Notes: a model not told the origin generated them from the sequence alone. Positions 1 to 9,061 are shown, counted from the stretch's first letter. The stretch is 38,779 bases of DNA from Comamonadaceae bacterium (GCA_947475685.1 CANJNC010000032.1:1-38779), one strand, 5' to 3'. Program-made: numbers and translations.

Positions 1-3000
1 ATGACAGAAATTCGACAATTGCCATGCAGCAACTCTCAACGGGTAAGAGAATTAACTCTGCCAGAGACGATGCTGCGGGTGCGGCTATTTCAACTCGAAT
101 GACCAGTCAGATACGCGGTCTGAACCAGGCTGTGAGGAACTCAGGAGACGCGATCAATCTGATTCAAACTGCTGAGGGTGCAACCAACGAGATCACAGAC
201 ATGCTCCAACGCATGCGAGAGTTGGCCGTTCAAGCAGCCAACGATACCAACAGTGATTCACAAAGAAGTTATTTGGACTTGGAATTTCAACAGCTGAAAA
301 AACAGATTGTTCAAATTTCAAACAACACGGAATGGAATGGATTTCCCATACTAAATGGTTCTGCTGGTGAGAGAGTTGGCATCAAGCCTGTTTATAAAAC
401 TGTCTCTGATATCAATTATCAGTCCAGTCCGCCTTTTGCTGCCGGAACATACAAGAATGGATTGGAAACCACCAACAACAGTGTGGGTGCCATGACTGTC
501 ACTGCAGGGACTGCAAGTTCTAAAACCTTCGGTATTGCCGGTCAATTGACCCTCAGTACAGATGCCGCTGGTACAACTGTTTCAACCGCGACCTTCACCA
601 AGCCCGATGGTACGGTTCTCAATTTATTGACCAATCCAGCAGGAGCGGCAGTCACGCCATTCACGGCCGCTGGGGGCGTGATCACCATCAATACAGCTAC
701 AGTTGCGTGGCCCAATGTGTTCACGGCGACCACTGGAACGATTTTGATTGCGCAACAAACAGCCGGCGGAGGAGCTGTCAATTTTTCTAGTGACACCATA
801 ACATTGAGCTCTAATTTTCCAACTTTGAACCCATTGACAGCCAATGACTTGGTGATCAATGGGGTCAACGTCGGGGCGTCTTTTGCCAATACAGACACGA
901 AGTCAGAGGTCTTCAATGCTGCGGGTAGTGCCATTGCGAAAGCCGCCGCCATCAATTTGGTGTCTCCTCAAACGGGCGTTTCTGCTGTCGTCAATCCCAA
1001 CTTGATGGCTGGCGCCTCAATGACTTTGGGTAGCGCTGCAGTTTCAGGCACAGTTTCAATCAACGGATATACAAGTCCTGTGATCACCTCGGTTCCGAAC
1101 AATCCACGTGAGTCCAGAGCGGCCGTGGTCAAAGCGATCAATTTCATCACGCAGTACACTGGCGTCAAAGCCACTGACACCAACAGCGACACACAAGGTG
1201 TGAGTTTGATTGCAGATGATGGTCGAAACATTCAAATTTCTTTCAACACGGCTGACAATACTGCTGGAGCGATCACTGCTTTCTCTGCCAATACAGGTCT
1301 AAAGCAAGGTATCCAAGCTGGAACCTATTCTTTAGAGAGTGCCGTTAATATGCCAGTGACAGTGGGCACGACCAGCCAAGGTAACATCAACAATGCGGGT
1401 CTTCAGATTGCCAACTACACCAGCCAAATCAATTCTGCTTTGAGCACGGCTCCAAGAGACACGGTTGTTCCTTTCTCGACAACCACCCCAAATGGCGCAG
1501 TTGCACTCGGTGCAAACACGTTTACGCCCACAAGCCTCACTGGCATTAGCGTTGGGGATCTGGTTTCTGGACCTGGCTTTCCAGTTGGAGAGACGGTCAA
1601 AGCTATTAACAATGGTGTGGTGACCTTGGGCTTGCCCGTGACATCGGCACTGACAAATGCTTCTACAGTCACCTTCACGCATGCCACCGACATCAAATCT
1701 TTGGGTGCCAATGATCTGATCTTGAATGGCATTGCCATTCGTGCTTCGTTGGCTGCAGATGATGCATTCAGCAACACACAAACGGTGAGCAGTTCTAAGC
1801 AAGCCTCTGGTATTGCGATTGCTGCTGCGATCAATGCAAGCACGCAGCAAACAGGCGTGTCTGCTTCCGCCAATCCTGTGGTGATCACGGGATCGGTTTT
1901 GGATGTGGTCAATACAAGAGCTGCAGATCCAACCAAAACAGCTAATCTATTCATCAACGGTCAAGGGCTTTATGTTGACTTGTCGTCAACCAATTCCACC
2001 GACCGTTTGAATGCCGTTAAAAATGCAATCAATCCTCAAGTGGGAAGCACAGGGGTGTTGGCCGCCTTGAATGTGAGTGGTGGAATTACCCTGACGTCTG
2101 AAGATGGCAGAAACGTCTCTGTTTGGTACGATACAACGGTACCTAACGGTGGTGTCGCTTTAACAGCTTCGATGTTTGGCTTGGGTGTAGCTGGAGGAGA
2201 TCCTGCAGGTATGAAAGGCGCGGTTGGAGCTGGTGCAACTTATGCATCCGCCAACACACTTTATGGTGGCGTGACTTTAAAATCTGCGAAACCCATCCAA
2301 GTAACACCTGGCAGCAACGGATACAACCCAAGCATCAGCAATTTCACCACACTTGGATTCCAAGAAGGTAGTTATGGTGGAGAAGTCAATGCTGCCACTG
2401 CCAAAATGAGTCCACCTAGAACCGGGCGTTTGGCTTTCCAAGTGGGAGCGAACTCACAGCAAACCGTGACCATTGATTTGGCTGACTTTGGTGCCAATGG
2501 TCCCATCACAGGTCAAATCACTTGGGACGTCAATTTGGATCCCCTGGCACCTGGAACGATTGTCAACGCGCCCAAAGGTCCACAAACCTTGATTGGTGTC
2601 TCAATGGGCCCAGGCATCCCCAAATCCAACCCTTTTGGAAATTTCAGTATTTCTTTAGGAGGTGTGACCAAAAGCATTAACTTGACCAGCACGGGCAAAA
2701 CCGTCAACGACTTGGCGGCTGACATTCAAAATCAGATCAATTCTCAAAATGGGAACATGGATCTGTCGGTCACGGTGTTGAATGGTAACTTGCAATTCTC
2801 TTCTGCCAGTGGTGCCACGATCGCCTCTCCAGTGTTGACCCCTGTGGCCAACGCGCCAGATGGTGTTTATGCTGGAAGACTCGGGCAACAAGATCCCAAC
2901 GGTAACCCCATCATCAATGGCATTCCCATGACGCGCAGCTTCATTGGATCCAAAGCAGGTGCAAATGATGTGTTGGCCAAGTTGGATTCTGTATTGAACC

Positions 3001-3239
3001 AAGTCAACGCCAACCGTGCGACAATGGGCGCAGTGATGAACCGACTGGACCATGTGGTGAGCAACTTGACCAACGCGTCAATGAACATGACCACCTCACA
3101 AAGTGCGATCACCGACGCAGATTATGCGTCTGCGAGTACACAGCTGGCCAAGACCTCCATCATGCAACAAGCTGCGACTGCGGTCTTGGCGCAAGCCAAT
3201 ACCTCACAGCAATCTGTCTTGAAACTGTTACAAGCTTAA
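1..3239 (+). CDS. fliC: Flagellin, very large, 5' end outside the window
   Basis: Main filament subunit, secreted through the flagellar export channel and polymerised under the cap. The reading frame is open from base 3, before the first ATG (24), and the residues before it fit the flagellin D0 helix, so the true start is about 25 codons upstream of the window. The N-terminal D0/D1 domain is visible (QLSTGKRINSARDDAAG, then the conserved RMRELAVQAAN segment), as is the C-terminal D0 helix (QQAATAVLAQANTSQQ, LLQA end). The roughly 800-residue centre is far longer than in ordinary flagellins of 280-500 residues. It contains repeated flagellin hook-IN type modules with the pattern NDLxxNGxxxxAS followed by AxAAAIN and TGVSA. 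The family call is certain; which flagellin of this organism it is cannot be told. Confidence 0.95.
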   Translation, partial: DRNSTIAMQQLSTGKRINSARDDAAGAAISTRMTSQIRGLNQAVRNSGDAINLIQTAEGATNEITDMLQRMRELAVQAANDTNSDSQRSYLDLEFQQLKKQIVQISNNTEWNGFPILNGSAGERVGIKPVYKTVSDINYQSSPPFAAGTYKNGLETTNNSVGAMTVTAGTASSKTFGIAGQLTLSTDAAGTTVSTATFTKPDGTVLNLLTNPAGAAVTPFTAAGGVITINTATVAWPNVFTATTGTILIAQQTAGGGAVNFSSDTITLSSNFPTLNPLTANDLVINGVNVGASFANTDTKSEVFNAAGSAIAKAAAINLVSPQTGVSAVVNPNLMAGASMTLGSAAVSGTVSINGYTSPVITSVPNNPRESRAAVVKAINFITQYTGVKATDTNSDTQGVSLIADDGRNIQISFNTADNTAGAITAFSANTGLKQGIQAGTYSLESAVNMPVTVGTTSQGNINNAGLQIANYTSQINSALSTAPRDTVVPFSTTTPNGAVALGANTFTPTSLTGISVGDLVSGPGFPVGETVKAINNGVVTLGLPVTSALTNASTVTFTHATDIKSLGANDLILNGIAIRASLAADDAFSNTQTVSSSKQASGIAIAAAINASTQQTGVSASANPVVITGSVLDVVNTRAADPTKTANLFINGQGLYVDLSSTNSTDRLNAVKNAINPQVGSTGVLAALNVSGGITLTSEDGRNVSVWYDTTVPNGGVALTASMFGLGVAGGDPAGMKGAVGAGATYASANTLYGGVTLKSAKPIQVTPGSNGYNPSISNFTTLGFQEGSYGGEVNAATAKMSPPRTGRLAFQVGANSQQTVTIDLADFGANGPITGQITWDVNLDPLAPGTIVNAPKGPQTLIGVSMGPGIPKSNPFGNFSISLGGVTKSINLTSTGKTVNDLAADIQNQINSQNGNMDLSVTVLNGNLQFSSASGATIASPVLTPVANAPDGVYAGRLGQQDPNGNPIINGIPMTRSFIGSKAGANDVLAKLDSVLNQVNANRATMGAVMNRLDHVVSNLTNASMNMTTSQSAITDADYASASTQLAKTSIMQQAATAVLAQANTSQQSVLKLLQA

Positions 3240-3321
3240 TGGATGGTCGAGAGAAGAATTGCTTGATTTGATGAAATGAAAGGTGTTTGATTTCTTTTGA
3301 TAAAAGGGGGAGTCGCTGATC

Positions 3322-3618
3322 ATGAACCAATCAAACAATACACACTTGGACAATGCCCTTCCAAACTGCTGGCAGTGCGAGCATTTTGCAATCAGCTGGG
3401 ATATTCAACGCCCTTACAGCTGTCGTTTAATGGGTTTTAAATCTAAATCTTTGCCCTCTAGCGAGGTGTTCAAGGCCGATGGACAAGCGTGCCAATGCTT
3501 TTACCCAAAGAGCACTGGCGGGGTAGATCAGCGCCATCAAAAGTCAGGCGTGGCCAAGAAACCCTTGTTTGAGCAGCGCATTTTGAATCCTGTTGGAACT
3601 CGAAGCTGGTTGGTTTAA
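3322..3618 (+). CDS. Small Cys-rich conserved protein, possible metal binding
   Basis: A 98-residue soluble protein with no signal peptide. The cysteines are arranged as CWQC near residue 17, a single Cys near 34 after RPYS, and CQC near 58-60, separated by a conserved-looking FKSKSLPSSEVF stretch. This resembles a family of small proteobacterial proteins with the pattern CxxC...C...GFKS..LPS..V...G..C, which databases sometimes label uracil-DNA glycosylase; I see no glycosylase catalytic motif here. The Cys arrangement suggests zinc or Fe-S binding, which is inference. The start has a strong GGGGGAG ribosome binding site about 10 bases upstream. It lies between the flagellin and the sigma-54 regulator but may simply be a neighbour. 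Function unknown. Confidence 0.75.
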   Translation: MNQSNNTHLDNALPNCWQCEHFAISWDIQRPYSCRLMGFKSKSLPSSEVFKADGQACQCFYPKSTGGVDQRHQKSGVAKKPLFEQRILNPVGTRSWLV

Positions 3619-3687
3619 TTCTCTTGAGCATCTGTCAATTATCCGACAAGCCTCATTAATATAAATATAAAGTATTATAATTTACAC

Positions 3688-3705
3688 ACTTAAATATATT
3701 TAAGT
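3688..3705. promoter_or_regulatory. Perfect 18-bp AT-rich palindrome upstream of the sigma-54 promoter
   Basis: ACTTAAATATATTTAAGT is a perfect inverted repeat with no mismatch. It sits in a very AT-rich stretch (about 3650-3715) and ends 14 bases before the -24 element of the promoter at 3720. The position suits a DNA-bending or regulator site, but no protein can be named. Confidence 0.45.
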
Positions 3706-3719
3706 TCTAATATTTAGCC

Positions 3720-3735
3720 TGGCACACGCTTTGCT
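3720..3735 (+). promoter_or_regulatory. Sigma-54 (RpoN) promoter of the flagellar regulator
   Basis: TGGCACACGCTTTGCT matches the -24/-12 consensus TGGCACGnnnnTTGCW at every position except one. The GG (3721-3722) and GC (3733-3734) doublets have exactly the required 12-base register. Predicted transcription start is near 3746, about 23 bases before the GTG of the regulator gene. Because the regulator and fliE are separated by only 26 bases, this promoter may drive the whole fliE-fliJ operon. Confidence 0.8.
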
Positions 3736-3768
3736 AATCAGTCTTACCTCATTACAAGGCTGATCAAA

Positions 3769-5424
3769 GTGAATCCTTCATCCGTTAATCATACCCATGC
3801 CGTTTGGCTTGACCCGTTCAAGCCCATTGACGCGACCGAGCGCGCGCAATTGGAGTTGGCTGATATCAGCGTGTCCATGGTCAATACCTTGGGAGAACTC
3901 AACGCAGCGCTTAAAAAGGCGCATGTGCTGATCATCCGTTTGGTGGAGAGCTCAGAGTTGCTTCAAGAAGTTTTGACGCTTGTGAATCAATTGGGTCACA
4001 ACGTCCCTGTTTTGTGCCGTGTCGAGAGAAGACGCATGAATGTCGTTGTCGATGCGATGCGCCTAGGTGCTTTTCATGTGCTGCCCAGCGATGAATGGGA
4101 TCCAAAGGCTTGGAGAGAAGCTGTCAAAGGATTAACGGCCTCAGACATCAAGGTAAAGAGTTATGTTTTTGTTGATCCCATCAGCCAGCATTTGCTGGCC
4201 CTGGCGCAAAGAGTTGCACAGACTGACGTTGCTGCACTTTTGGTCGGCCCCACCGGTGCCGGCAAAGAGGTTTTGGCCAAAGTCATCCACGAGTCTTCTC
4301 CCAGAGCCAAGAGCCCCTTTGTTGCGATGAACTGTGCAGCGATGCCTGAGCATTTGATTGAAGACATGCTCTTTGGTCATGAAAAGGGCGCTTTCACTGG
4401 CGCTCAAAAGGAATTCAAAGGCTTATTCGAACAAGCTCAAGGCGGCACCGTGTTTTTAGATGAAATTGGCGAAATGCCCATTCAACTTCAAGCCAAATTG
4501 CTTCGAGTTTTGCAAGAAAAGAAATTAAATCGTTTGGGAAGCGAGAGCAGCATTGATTTGGATATTCGCATTGTGGCTGCCACCAACAAAGATCTGAAAA
4601 AAGCCATTTTGGAACGTGAATTCAGGGAGGATTTGTATTTCCGTATCAGCACGTTTAAGTTGAAGATTTTGCCTTTGGCGCAAAGACCGGGCGACATCAT
4701 ACCCTTGGTGACACAGTCCTTTGCAAGGCATGCCAAGGACAACGTGCCCTATACCTTGACAGCGGATGCACAAGTGGCCCTTCAGTCCTATCCTTGGCCT
4801 GGCAATGTGCGGGAATTGGAAAACGTCGTACAAAGAGCGGTGGTCTTGTGTTCTGGTAAAACCATCTCCTCAGGGCACTTGATGTTTGATGAAGCGCAAA
4901 GCCATGAGTTGCTCATGAACCCTGACGCGCCTTTGCTGTCAGAAGATGGTCAGATCAACGAATTTCTAACAGGCGCGGAAAGCTTGTCTAGCCAACCCCA
5001 ATCGGTTTATGTTGAAAGTGGTATCAAAGAAGTTGCCAATTTGAGGCCTTCATCGACCAATGGCGCCAATGGCATGAGTCATGTTGACTTTCATGCCCAA
5101 GCAGAGCGTTTTGTGGCGCCAGCAGGGCCCTTTGCTCAAGAAAAAACCACAGGATATTTTGGTGAAAGCCATTCATTTGCCAACAACTCATCGACAAATG
5201 GACAGGCAAGCGTCAGTATTCCACTTGCGTCCTCACTATCAGCCGAACCCATTAACTTGGCGCATGCTGTGAAATCCAGTGAACACCAAGCCATTTTGGC
5301 TGTTCTTCAGTCGACCCATAGTCGAACAGAGGCGGCCGAGAAACTTGGCATCAGCCCGCGCACCCTTCGCTACAAGCTTGCTCAATTGCGTGAGCGTGGC
5401 ATGAGCGTGTCATTGGCCGAATAA
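3769..5424 (+). CDS. Sigma-54-dependent flagellar transcription activator, FleQ/FlrC-like
   Basis: A 551-residue enhancer-binding protein that would remodel RNA polymerase-sigma-54 to start flagellar gene transcription. Residues 1-125 look like a degenerate receiver domain. The strand that should carry the phospho-acceptor Asp reads VLIIRLVESSE, so phosphorylation is unlikely, as in FleQ. The AAA+ domain follows: Walker A GPTGAGKE at 160-167, the sigma-54 contact loop GAFTGA at 207-212, and Walker B VFLDEIGEM. A long low-complexity linker leads to a Fis-type helix-turn-helix at about 510-548 (RTEAAEKLGISPRTLRYKL). The start is GTG, close behind its own sigma-54 promoter. Location directly before fliE matches fleR/flrC loci, but the receiver is FleQ-like, so no symbol is assigned. 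No partner histidine kinase is present. Confidence 0.93.
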   Translation: MNPSSVNHTHAVWLDPFKPIDATERAQLELADISVSMVNTLGELNAALKKAHVLIIRLVESSELLQEVLTLVNQLGHNVPVLCRVERRRMNVVVDAMRLGAFHVLPSDEWDPKAWREAVKGLTASDIKVKSYVFVDPISQHLLALAQRVAQTDVAALLVGPTGAGKEVLAKVIHESSPRAKSPFVAMNCAAMPEHLIEDMLFGHEKGAFTGAQKEFKGLFEQAQGGTVFLDEIGEMPIQLQAKLLRVLQEKKLNRLGSESSIDLDIRIVAATNKDLKKAILEREFREDLYFRISTFKLKILPLAQRPGDIIPLVTQSFARHAKDNVPYTLTADAQVALQSYPWPGNVRELENVVQRAVVLCSGKTISSGHLMFDEAQSHELLMNPDAPLLSEDGQINEFLTGAESLSSQPQSVYVESGIKEVANLRPSSTNGANGMSHVDFHAQAERFVAPAGPFAQEKTTGYFGESHSFANNSSTNGQASVSIPLASSLSAEPINLAHAVKSSEHQAILAVLQSTHSRTEAAEKLGISPRTLRYKLAQLRERGMSVSLAE

Positions 5425-5450
5425 GCGTCACAGCCTAAAAGGAGTCCTAC

Positions 5451-5837
5451 ATGATTGATGCAACTTCAGCCACCAGTATCCAGTCGATGCTGGAGACCAT
5501 ACGACAGTATCAAACACAAGCCAAAGGTGTCAGCCCCAACGTCAATGTGGGCGAATCTGCTTTTTCAAGAGTCTTGACTTCGCAAAGCGAGTTGACACGG
5601 GTCAACACAGCCAAGACGCCTAACTTCATTGAATCGGTCAAGACCATGGTCGACAAGGTCAATGCTGCGGATGTCAAAGCCGACGCATTGGGCGAAGCCT
5701 ATCAAAGAGGCGAGGATGTGCCTTTAACGGACGTGGTCCTCAGTATGCAAAAAGCCTCCCTGTCCTTTGAAGCCACTCTCCAAGTGAGAAACAAAGTGGT
5801 CAAGGCCTACGAAGAAATCATGAACATGCCCGTTTAA
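5451..5837 (+). CDS. fliE: Flagellar hook-basal body protein FliE
   Basis: FliE is the small adaptor that joins the MS-ring/export gate to the proximal rod and is itself exported. The 128-residue product has the family pattern: a variable N-terminus, then the conserved C-terminal helical segment DVVLSMQKASLSFEATLQVRNKVVKAYEEIMNMPV. The ATG has an excellent AAGGAG ribosome binding site eight bases upstream. It starts 26 bases after the sigma-54 regulator and ends 21 bases before fliF, so all three are probably co-transcribed. Slightly longer than the enteric protein (about 104 residues), with the extra length at the N-terminal side. Confidence 0.96.
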   Translation: MIDATSATSIQSMLETIRQYQTQAKGVSPNVNVGESAFSRVLTSQSELTRVNTAKTPNFIESVKTMVDKVNAADVKADALGEAYQRGEDVPLTDVVLSMQKASLSFEATLQVRNKVVKAYEEIMNMPV

Positions 5838-5858
5838 AGCTGAAAGAGTACATATATC

Positions 5859-7967
5859 ATGGCAACAGCAAGCGCAACAATGAACACATCGGTGACCGAT
5901 CCCGCCCAAGCACAATTGAGTGGCCCGTCTCCAGTTTTACCAGGACCCTCAGCACCTCCAGGATCGAGTCTATTGAGACCAGGCGACTTGGCAAGGGCTG
6001 TGGGCAACCAAATGCTCACCGATCCAATGGGCATGGTCAAAGACATGGTGAGGCAACCGACGGTCAAGAAACTCCTTCCCCTGTTTGTGATCATGTTTGT
6101 TTTGGCGGCATTTGGTTTGGCCTCGATGAACATGAAAGCCACACCGATGAAGCCTTTGACCATGATGTTATCGGACGCGGACAAGCAAGTGGCCATGGAG
6201 GCTTTAAAAACCGCTGAACTCAAGCCTGAACTAGATATGAGCAGCGGTCAAATCATGGTGCCAGAGAGCAAGTACCAAGAGGCTCGCATGCTGATCGCCT
6301 CCAAAGGCCTGCCCAAAACAGAGGTGCAAGGCATTGATGGCTTAAAAGACATGCCCGCCATGACCACATCACAATTCATGGAGCAGGTTCGCTACAACAA
6401 CGCCATGGAACAAGAATTGGCCAGAAGCATTTCACAAATTGCAGGCATCAAAAGCGCACGTGTGCATTTGGCGGCGCCTAAGCAAAGTGTGTTTGTGAGA
6501 GACCGCGTGCCTACAAAAGCTTCGGTGGTCATTACACGCTCGCCAGGTAGGACCGTTTCTTCTGCCAATGTCAGTGCCATCATTCAATTGGTTGCATCAA
6601 GCGTGCCTTATTTAGCGCCTGAGAATGTGTCTGTCATTGACAATTTTGGCAGCTTGATGAATGAGATGCTCACCGAGCAGCCTCTTGGTTTGACCTCAGC
6701 CCAATTGCAGCAAAAGCAGCAAATGGAAGACCTCTACAGAACCCGTTTGATTCAGTTGTTGGCCCCTATCGTGGGTGAGATCAATGTGTCTGCGCAGGTC
6801 AGCATGTCCATGGATTTCAATCAACAAGAAATCACCACCGAAGATTTTGACCAGCGCGACAAGGGTCCCAAAACCCGTTCTGAGTTGTATGTGGAAGACC
6901 GTGCCACTTTCAAGGACGCCATAGGTATTCCAGGTTCACTGACCAATACACCACCCAATCCACCCCAAAACCCAGCTGCAACGCCGGACACGACAGCGGA
7001 CATCACCAAGGGTGTGACGGAAAAAGGCGTTCAAACCATTGCCAGAAGTACCAAGAATTATGAGCTGGACCGCTCGGTTCGTCATACCAAAACAGCCATG
7101 GGCACGATTCAAAAGATCGGTGTAGGTGTGTTGATCAACGAGAGACCCATTCCCGCTGGCATGAAGGTTGAAAAGCCTGCCGATGGCGTTGCTCCTACGA
7201 CAACCATTCCCTACACACAAGAAGAATTGGACCGCTTGAATCAATTGGTTCGTGGTGCGGTCGGTTACAACGAACAGCGCGGTGACGTCGTGACCGTGAT
7301 ATCTACACGTTTTGAGCCACAAATTGACCCAGATGCCATACCTTGGTACAAAGATGAAACGATTGCAGGCGTCGCCAACAGCTCAGTGATTGCTGTGCTC
7401 TTTTTGTTGTTCTTGGTCGTGGTGGTCAGACCCATGGTCAGAAAACTCACGGCGCCTCCCTTTGATGCAGTGGCCATGGCCGCAGCAGCCACCGAGGCAG
7501 CGGCCAGAGAAGCGGCAGCGAATGAGAAAATCAAAGCCGAGCGCATTGCGGAAGCAGTGGCAGCGGCCGCCGCCAAGGTGGTGGCAGACCGAGCTGCGGC
7601 TGAAGAGGCGGCAGAGGCTGAAAGACTGCGTCTACTTGATGAAGCAAGACGCCAAGCTCAACAGGAAACTGAAGAAAGAATGCGTATGGAAGCTCAAGAG
7701 GCCGAGCGTGTTAAAAAAGAGGAGGAAGCTGCCCAAGCTGCGGCCGATCTAGAAGCCAGCGATGAAATTGAAATCGAAGAAGGCGAGAGCATGGAGGAAA
7801 TCAAAGCGAGAATGTCTCACTTGAAACCCAAGAAACCAAGTATTTCTGCAGATATGCTCAACACAGCCAACACATACGACGATAAAGTTGCTTTAATAAG
7901 GATGATTGTTTCTGAAGAAAATACGAGAGCCAGAATGGCCAGTGTTTTAAAGAACATGATCAAATAA
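5859..7967 (+). CDS. fliF: Flagellar MS-ring protein FliF with long cytoplasmic extension
   Basis: FliF forms the inner-membrane MS-ring that houses the export gate and carries the rotor. The 702-residue product has a first membrane segment at about 71-90, ring-building periplasmic domains (including RVHLAAPKQSVFVRD), and a second membrane segment at about 509-530 ending in VVVVRPMVRK. Residues about 540-655 form an Ala/Glu/Arg-rich coiled coil absent from the shorter enteric protein (about 552 residues). The last 40 residues (NTANTYDDKVALIRMIV) are the FliG-binding tail. A Pro-rich N-terminal stretch precedes the first membrane segment. The tail and second membrane segment recur in the small protein encoded at 10450. 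Confidence 0.97.
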   Translation: MATASATMNTSVTDPAQAQLSGPSPVLPGPSAPPGSSLLRPGDLARAVGNQMLTDPMGMVKDMVRQPTVKKLLPLFVIMFVLAAFGLASMNMKATPMKPLTMMLSDADKQVAMEALKTAELKPELDMSSGQIMVPESKYQEARMLIASKGLPKTEVQGIDGLKDMPAMTTSQFMEQVRYNNAMEQELARSISQIAGIKSARVHLAAPKQSVFVRDRVPTKASVVITRSPGRTVSSANVSAIIQLVASSVPYLAPENVSVIDNFGSLMNEMLTEQPLGLTSAQLQQKQQMEDLYRTRLIQLLAPIVGEINVSAQVSMSMDFNQQEITTEDFDQRDKGPKTRSELYVEDRATFKDAIGIPGSLTNTPPNPPQNPAATPDTTADITKGVTEKGVQTIARSTKNYELDRSVRHTKTAMGTIQKIGVGVLINERPIPAGMKVEKPADGVAPTTTIPYTQEELDRLNQLVRGAVGYNEQRGDVVTVISTRFEPQIDPDAIPWYKDETIAGVANSSVIAVLFLLFLVVVVRPMVRKLTAPPFDAVAMAAAATEAAAREAAANEKIKAERIAEAVAAAAAKVVADRAAAEEAAEAERLRLLDEARRQAQQETEERMRMEAQEAERVKKEEEAAQAAADLEASDEIEIEEGESMEEIKARMSHLKPKKPSISADMLNTANTYDDKVALIRMIVSEENTRARMASVLKNMIK

Positions 7968-8014
7968 TCAATTGAACACACGTCAAATCAGATACACAGG
8001 ATTCGGAGCTTTTT

Positions 8015-9061
8015 ATGGCTGAAGTCAATAATTTATTACCCGCCAATTGGTCCCCAGCGCTCAGGGCTGAGATGGAGGCCATGACCTCAACGCAAAGAGC
8101 GGCCGTTTTGATGCTCTTGCTGGGCGAGGATCAGGCGGCAGACATCATCAAATATTTAAGTCCCAAGGAAGTTCAAGCCTTGGGGGCGGCGATGGTTCAA
8201 GCCGCCGAACTCTCGCAAGACGCGGTCAACGTGGTTTTGGACGAGTTTGTGGACATGCTTAAAAAGCAAACGTCTCTGAGCTTGGGCAATTCGGATTATG
8301 TTGAAAACGTCATGAAAAAGGCCTTGGGTGAGAGCAAGGCCGCGTCCGTCTTGGGACGAATCATGCCCAATCAAGCCTCTAAGGGGTTGGATATTTTGAG
8401 TTGGATGGATGCCAGGGGCATAGCGGAGATGATCCGCACCGAGCACCCTCAGGTGGTAGCCATTATTTTGTCCTTGCTCGAGCCCAATGTGGCTGCGGAT
8501 GTGATGATTTATTTGCCCCCCGATATCAGGCCAGAGGTCATTCAACGGGTGGCCAGTTTGGACACGGTTCAACCCTCTGCGATGCTTGAGCTTGAAAACA
8601 TCATGTTGGCTCAATTTGCAAAAACAGCCACATCAAAATCATCGAGTTTTGGTGGCATAGAGGCCGCTGCCAAAATCATGAATTTGACCAAAACCAGTTT
8701 GGAGTCTGAGATCATGAATGCCTTGGCCGATTTGGATCCAGACATCATGCTCAAGATTCAAGACAATATGTTCACGTTCGAGAACTTGGTTGCTGTGGAC
8801 AACAAGGGTATACAGGTTCTCATGCGCAACGTGGAGCCCGATCAATTGATGACCGCCCTCAAAGGCGCCAGCGCAGAGGTCAAACAACGCTTTTTGGACA
8901 ACATGTCCGAGCGTGCTCGCGGCATGTTCGTGGACGATATGGAGGCCAAAGGCCCGGTGCGCATGGCAGACGTGGAAGACACCCAAAAGAAAATCATGCG
9001 CTTGGCCAGAAAACTCTCAGACTCTGGAGAGTTGATCTTAGGTGGAGCGGACTTTGTTTAA
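8015..9061 (+). CDS. fliG: Flagellar motor switch protein FliG
   Basis: FliG is the rotor protein that binds FliF, contacts the stator and changes rotation direction with FliM/FliN. The 348-residue product has normal family length. It shows the N-terminal FliF-binding domain (STQRAAVLMLLLGEDQAADI), the middle domain with the EHPQ motif (RTEHPQVVAIILSLL), and the C-terminal torque helix with alternating charges (FLDNMSERARGMFVDDMEAKGPVRMADVEDTQKKI). Its start has a CGGAG ribosome binding site. It overlaps the start of fliH by about 20 bases, suggesting translational coupling. In this cluster FliG has two potential membrane partners: FliF and the FliF-like protein two genes downstream. Confidence 0.97.
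   Translation: MAEVNNLLPANWSPALRAEMEAMTSTQRAAVLMLLLGEDQAADIIKYLSPKEVQALGAAMVQAAELSQDAVNVVLDEFVDMLKKQTSLSLGNSDYVENVMKKALGESKAASVLGRIMPNQASKGLDILSWMDARGIAEMIRTEHPQVVAIILSLLEPNVAADVMIYLPPDIRPEVIQRVASLDTVQPSAMLELENIMLAQFAKTATSKSSSFGGIEAAAKIMNLTKTSLESEIMNALADLDPDIMLKIQDNMFTFENLVAVDNKGIQVLMRNVEPDQLMTALKGASAEVKQRFLDNMSERARGMFVDDMEAKGPVRMADVEDTQKKIMRLARKLSDSGELILGGADFV

Noticed and set aside
542..1957. Several long antisense open frames within the first flagellin
   Set aside because: They mirror the repetitive low-complexity coding sequence, have no ribosome binding sites and no recognisable protein features.
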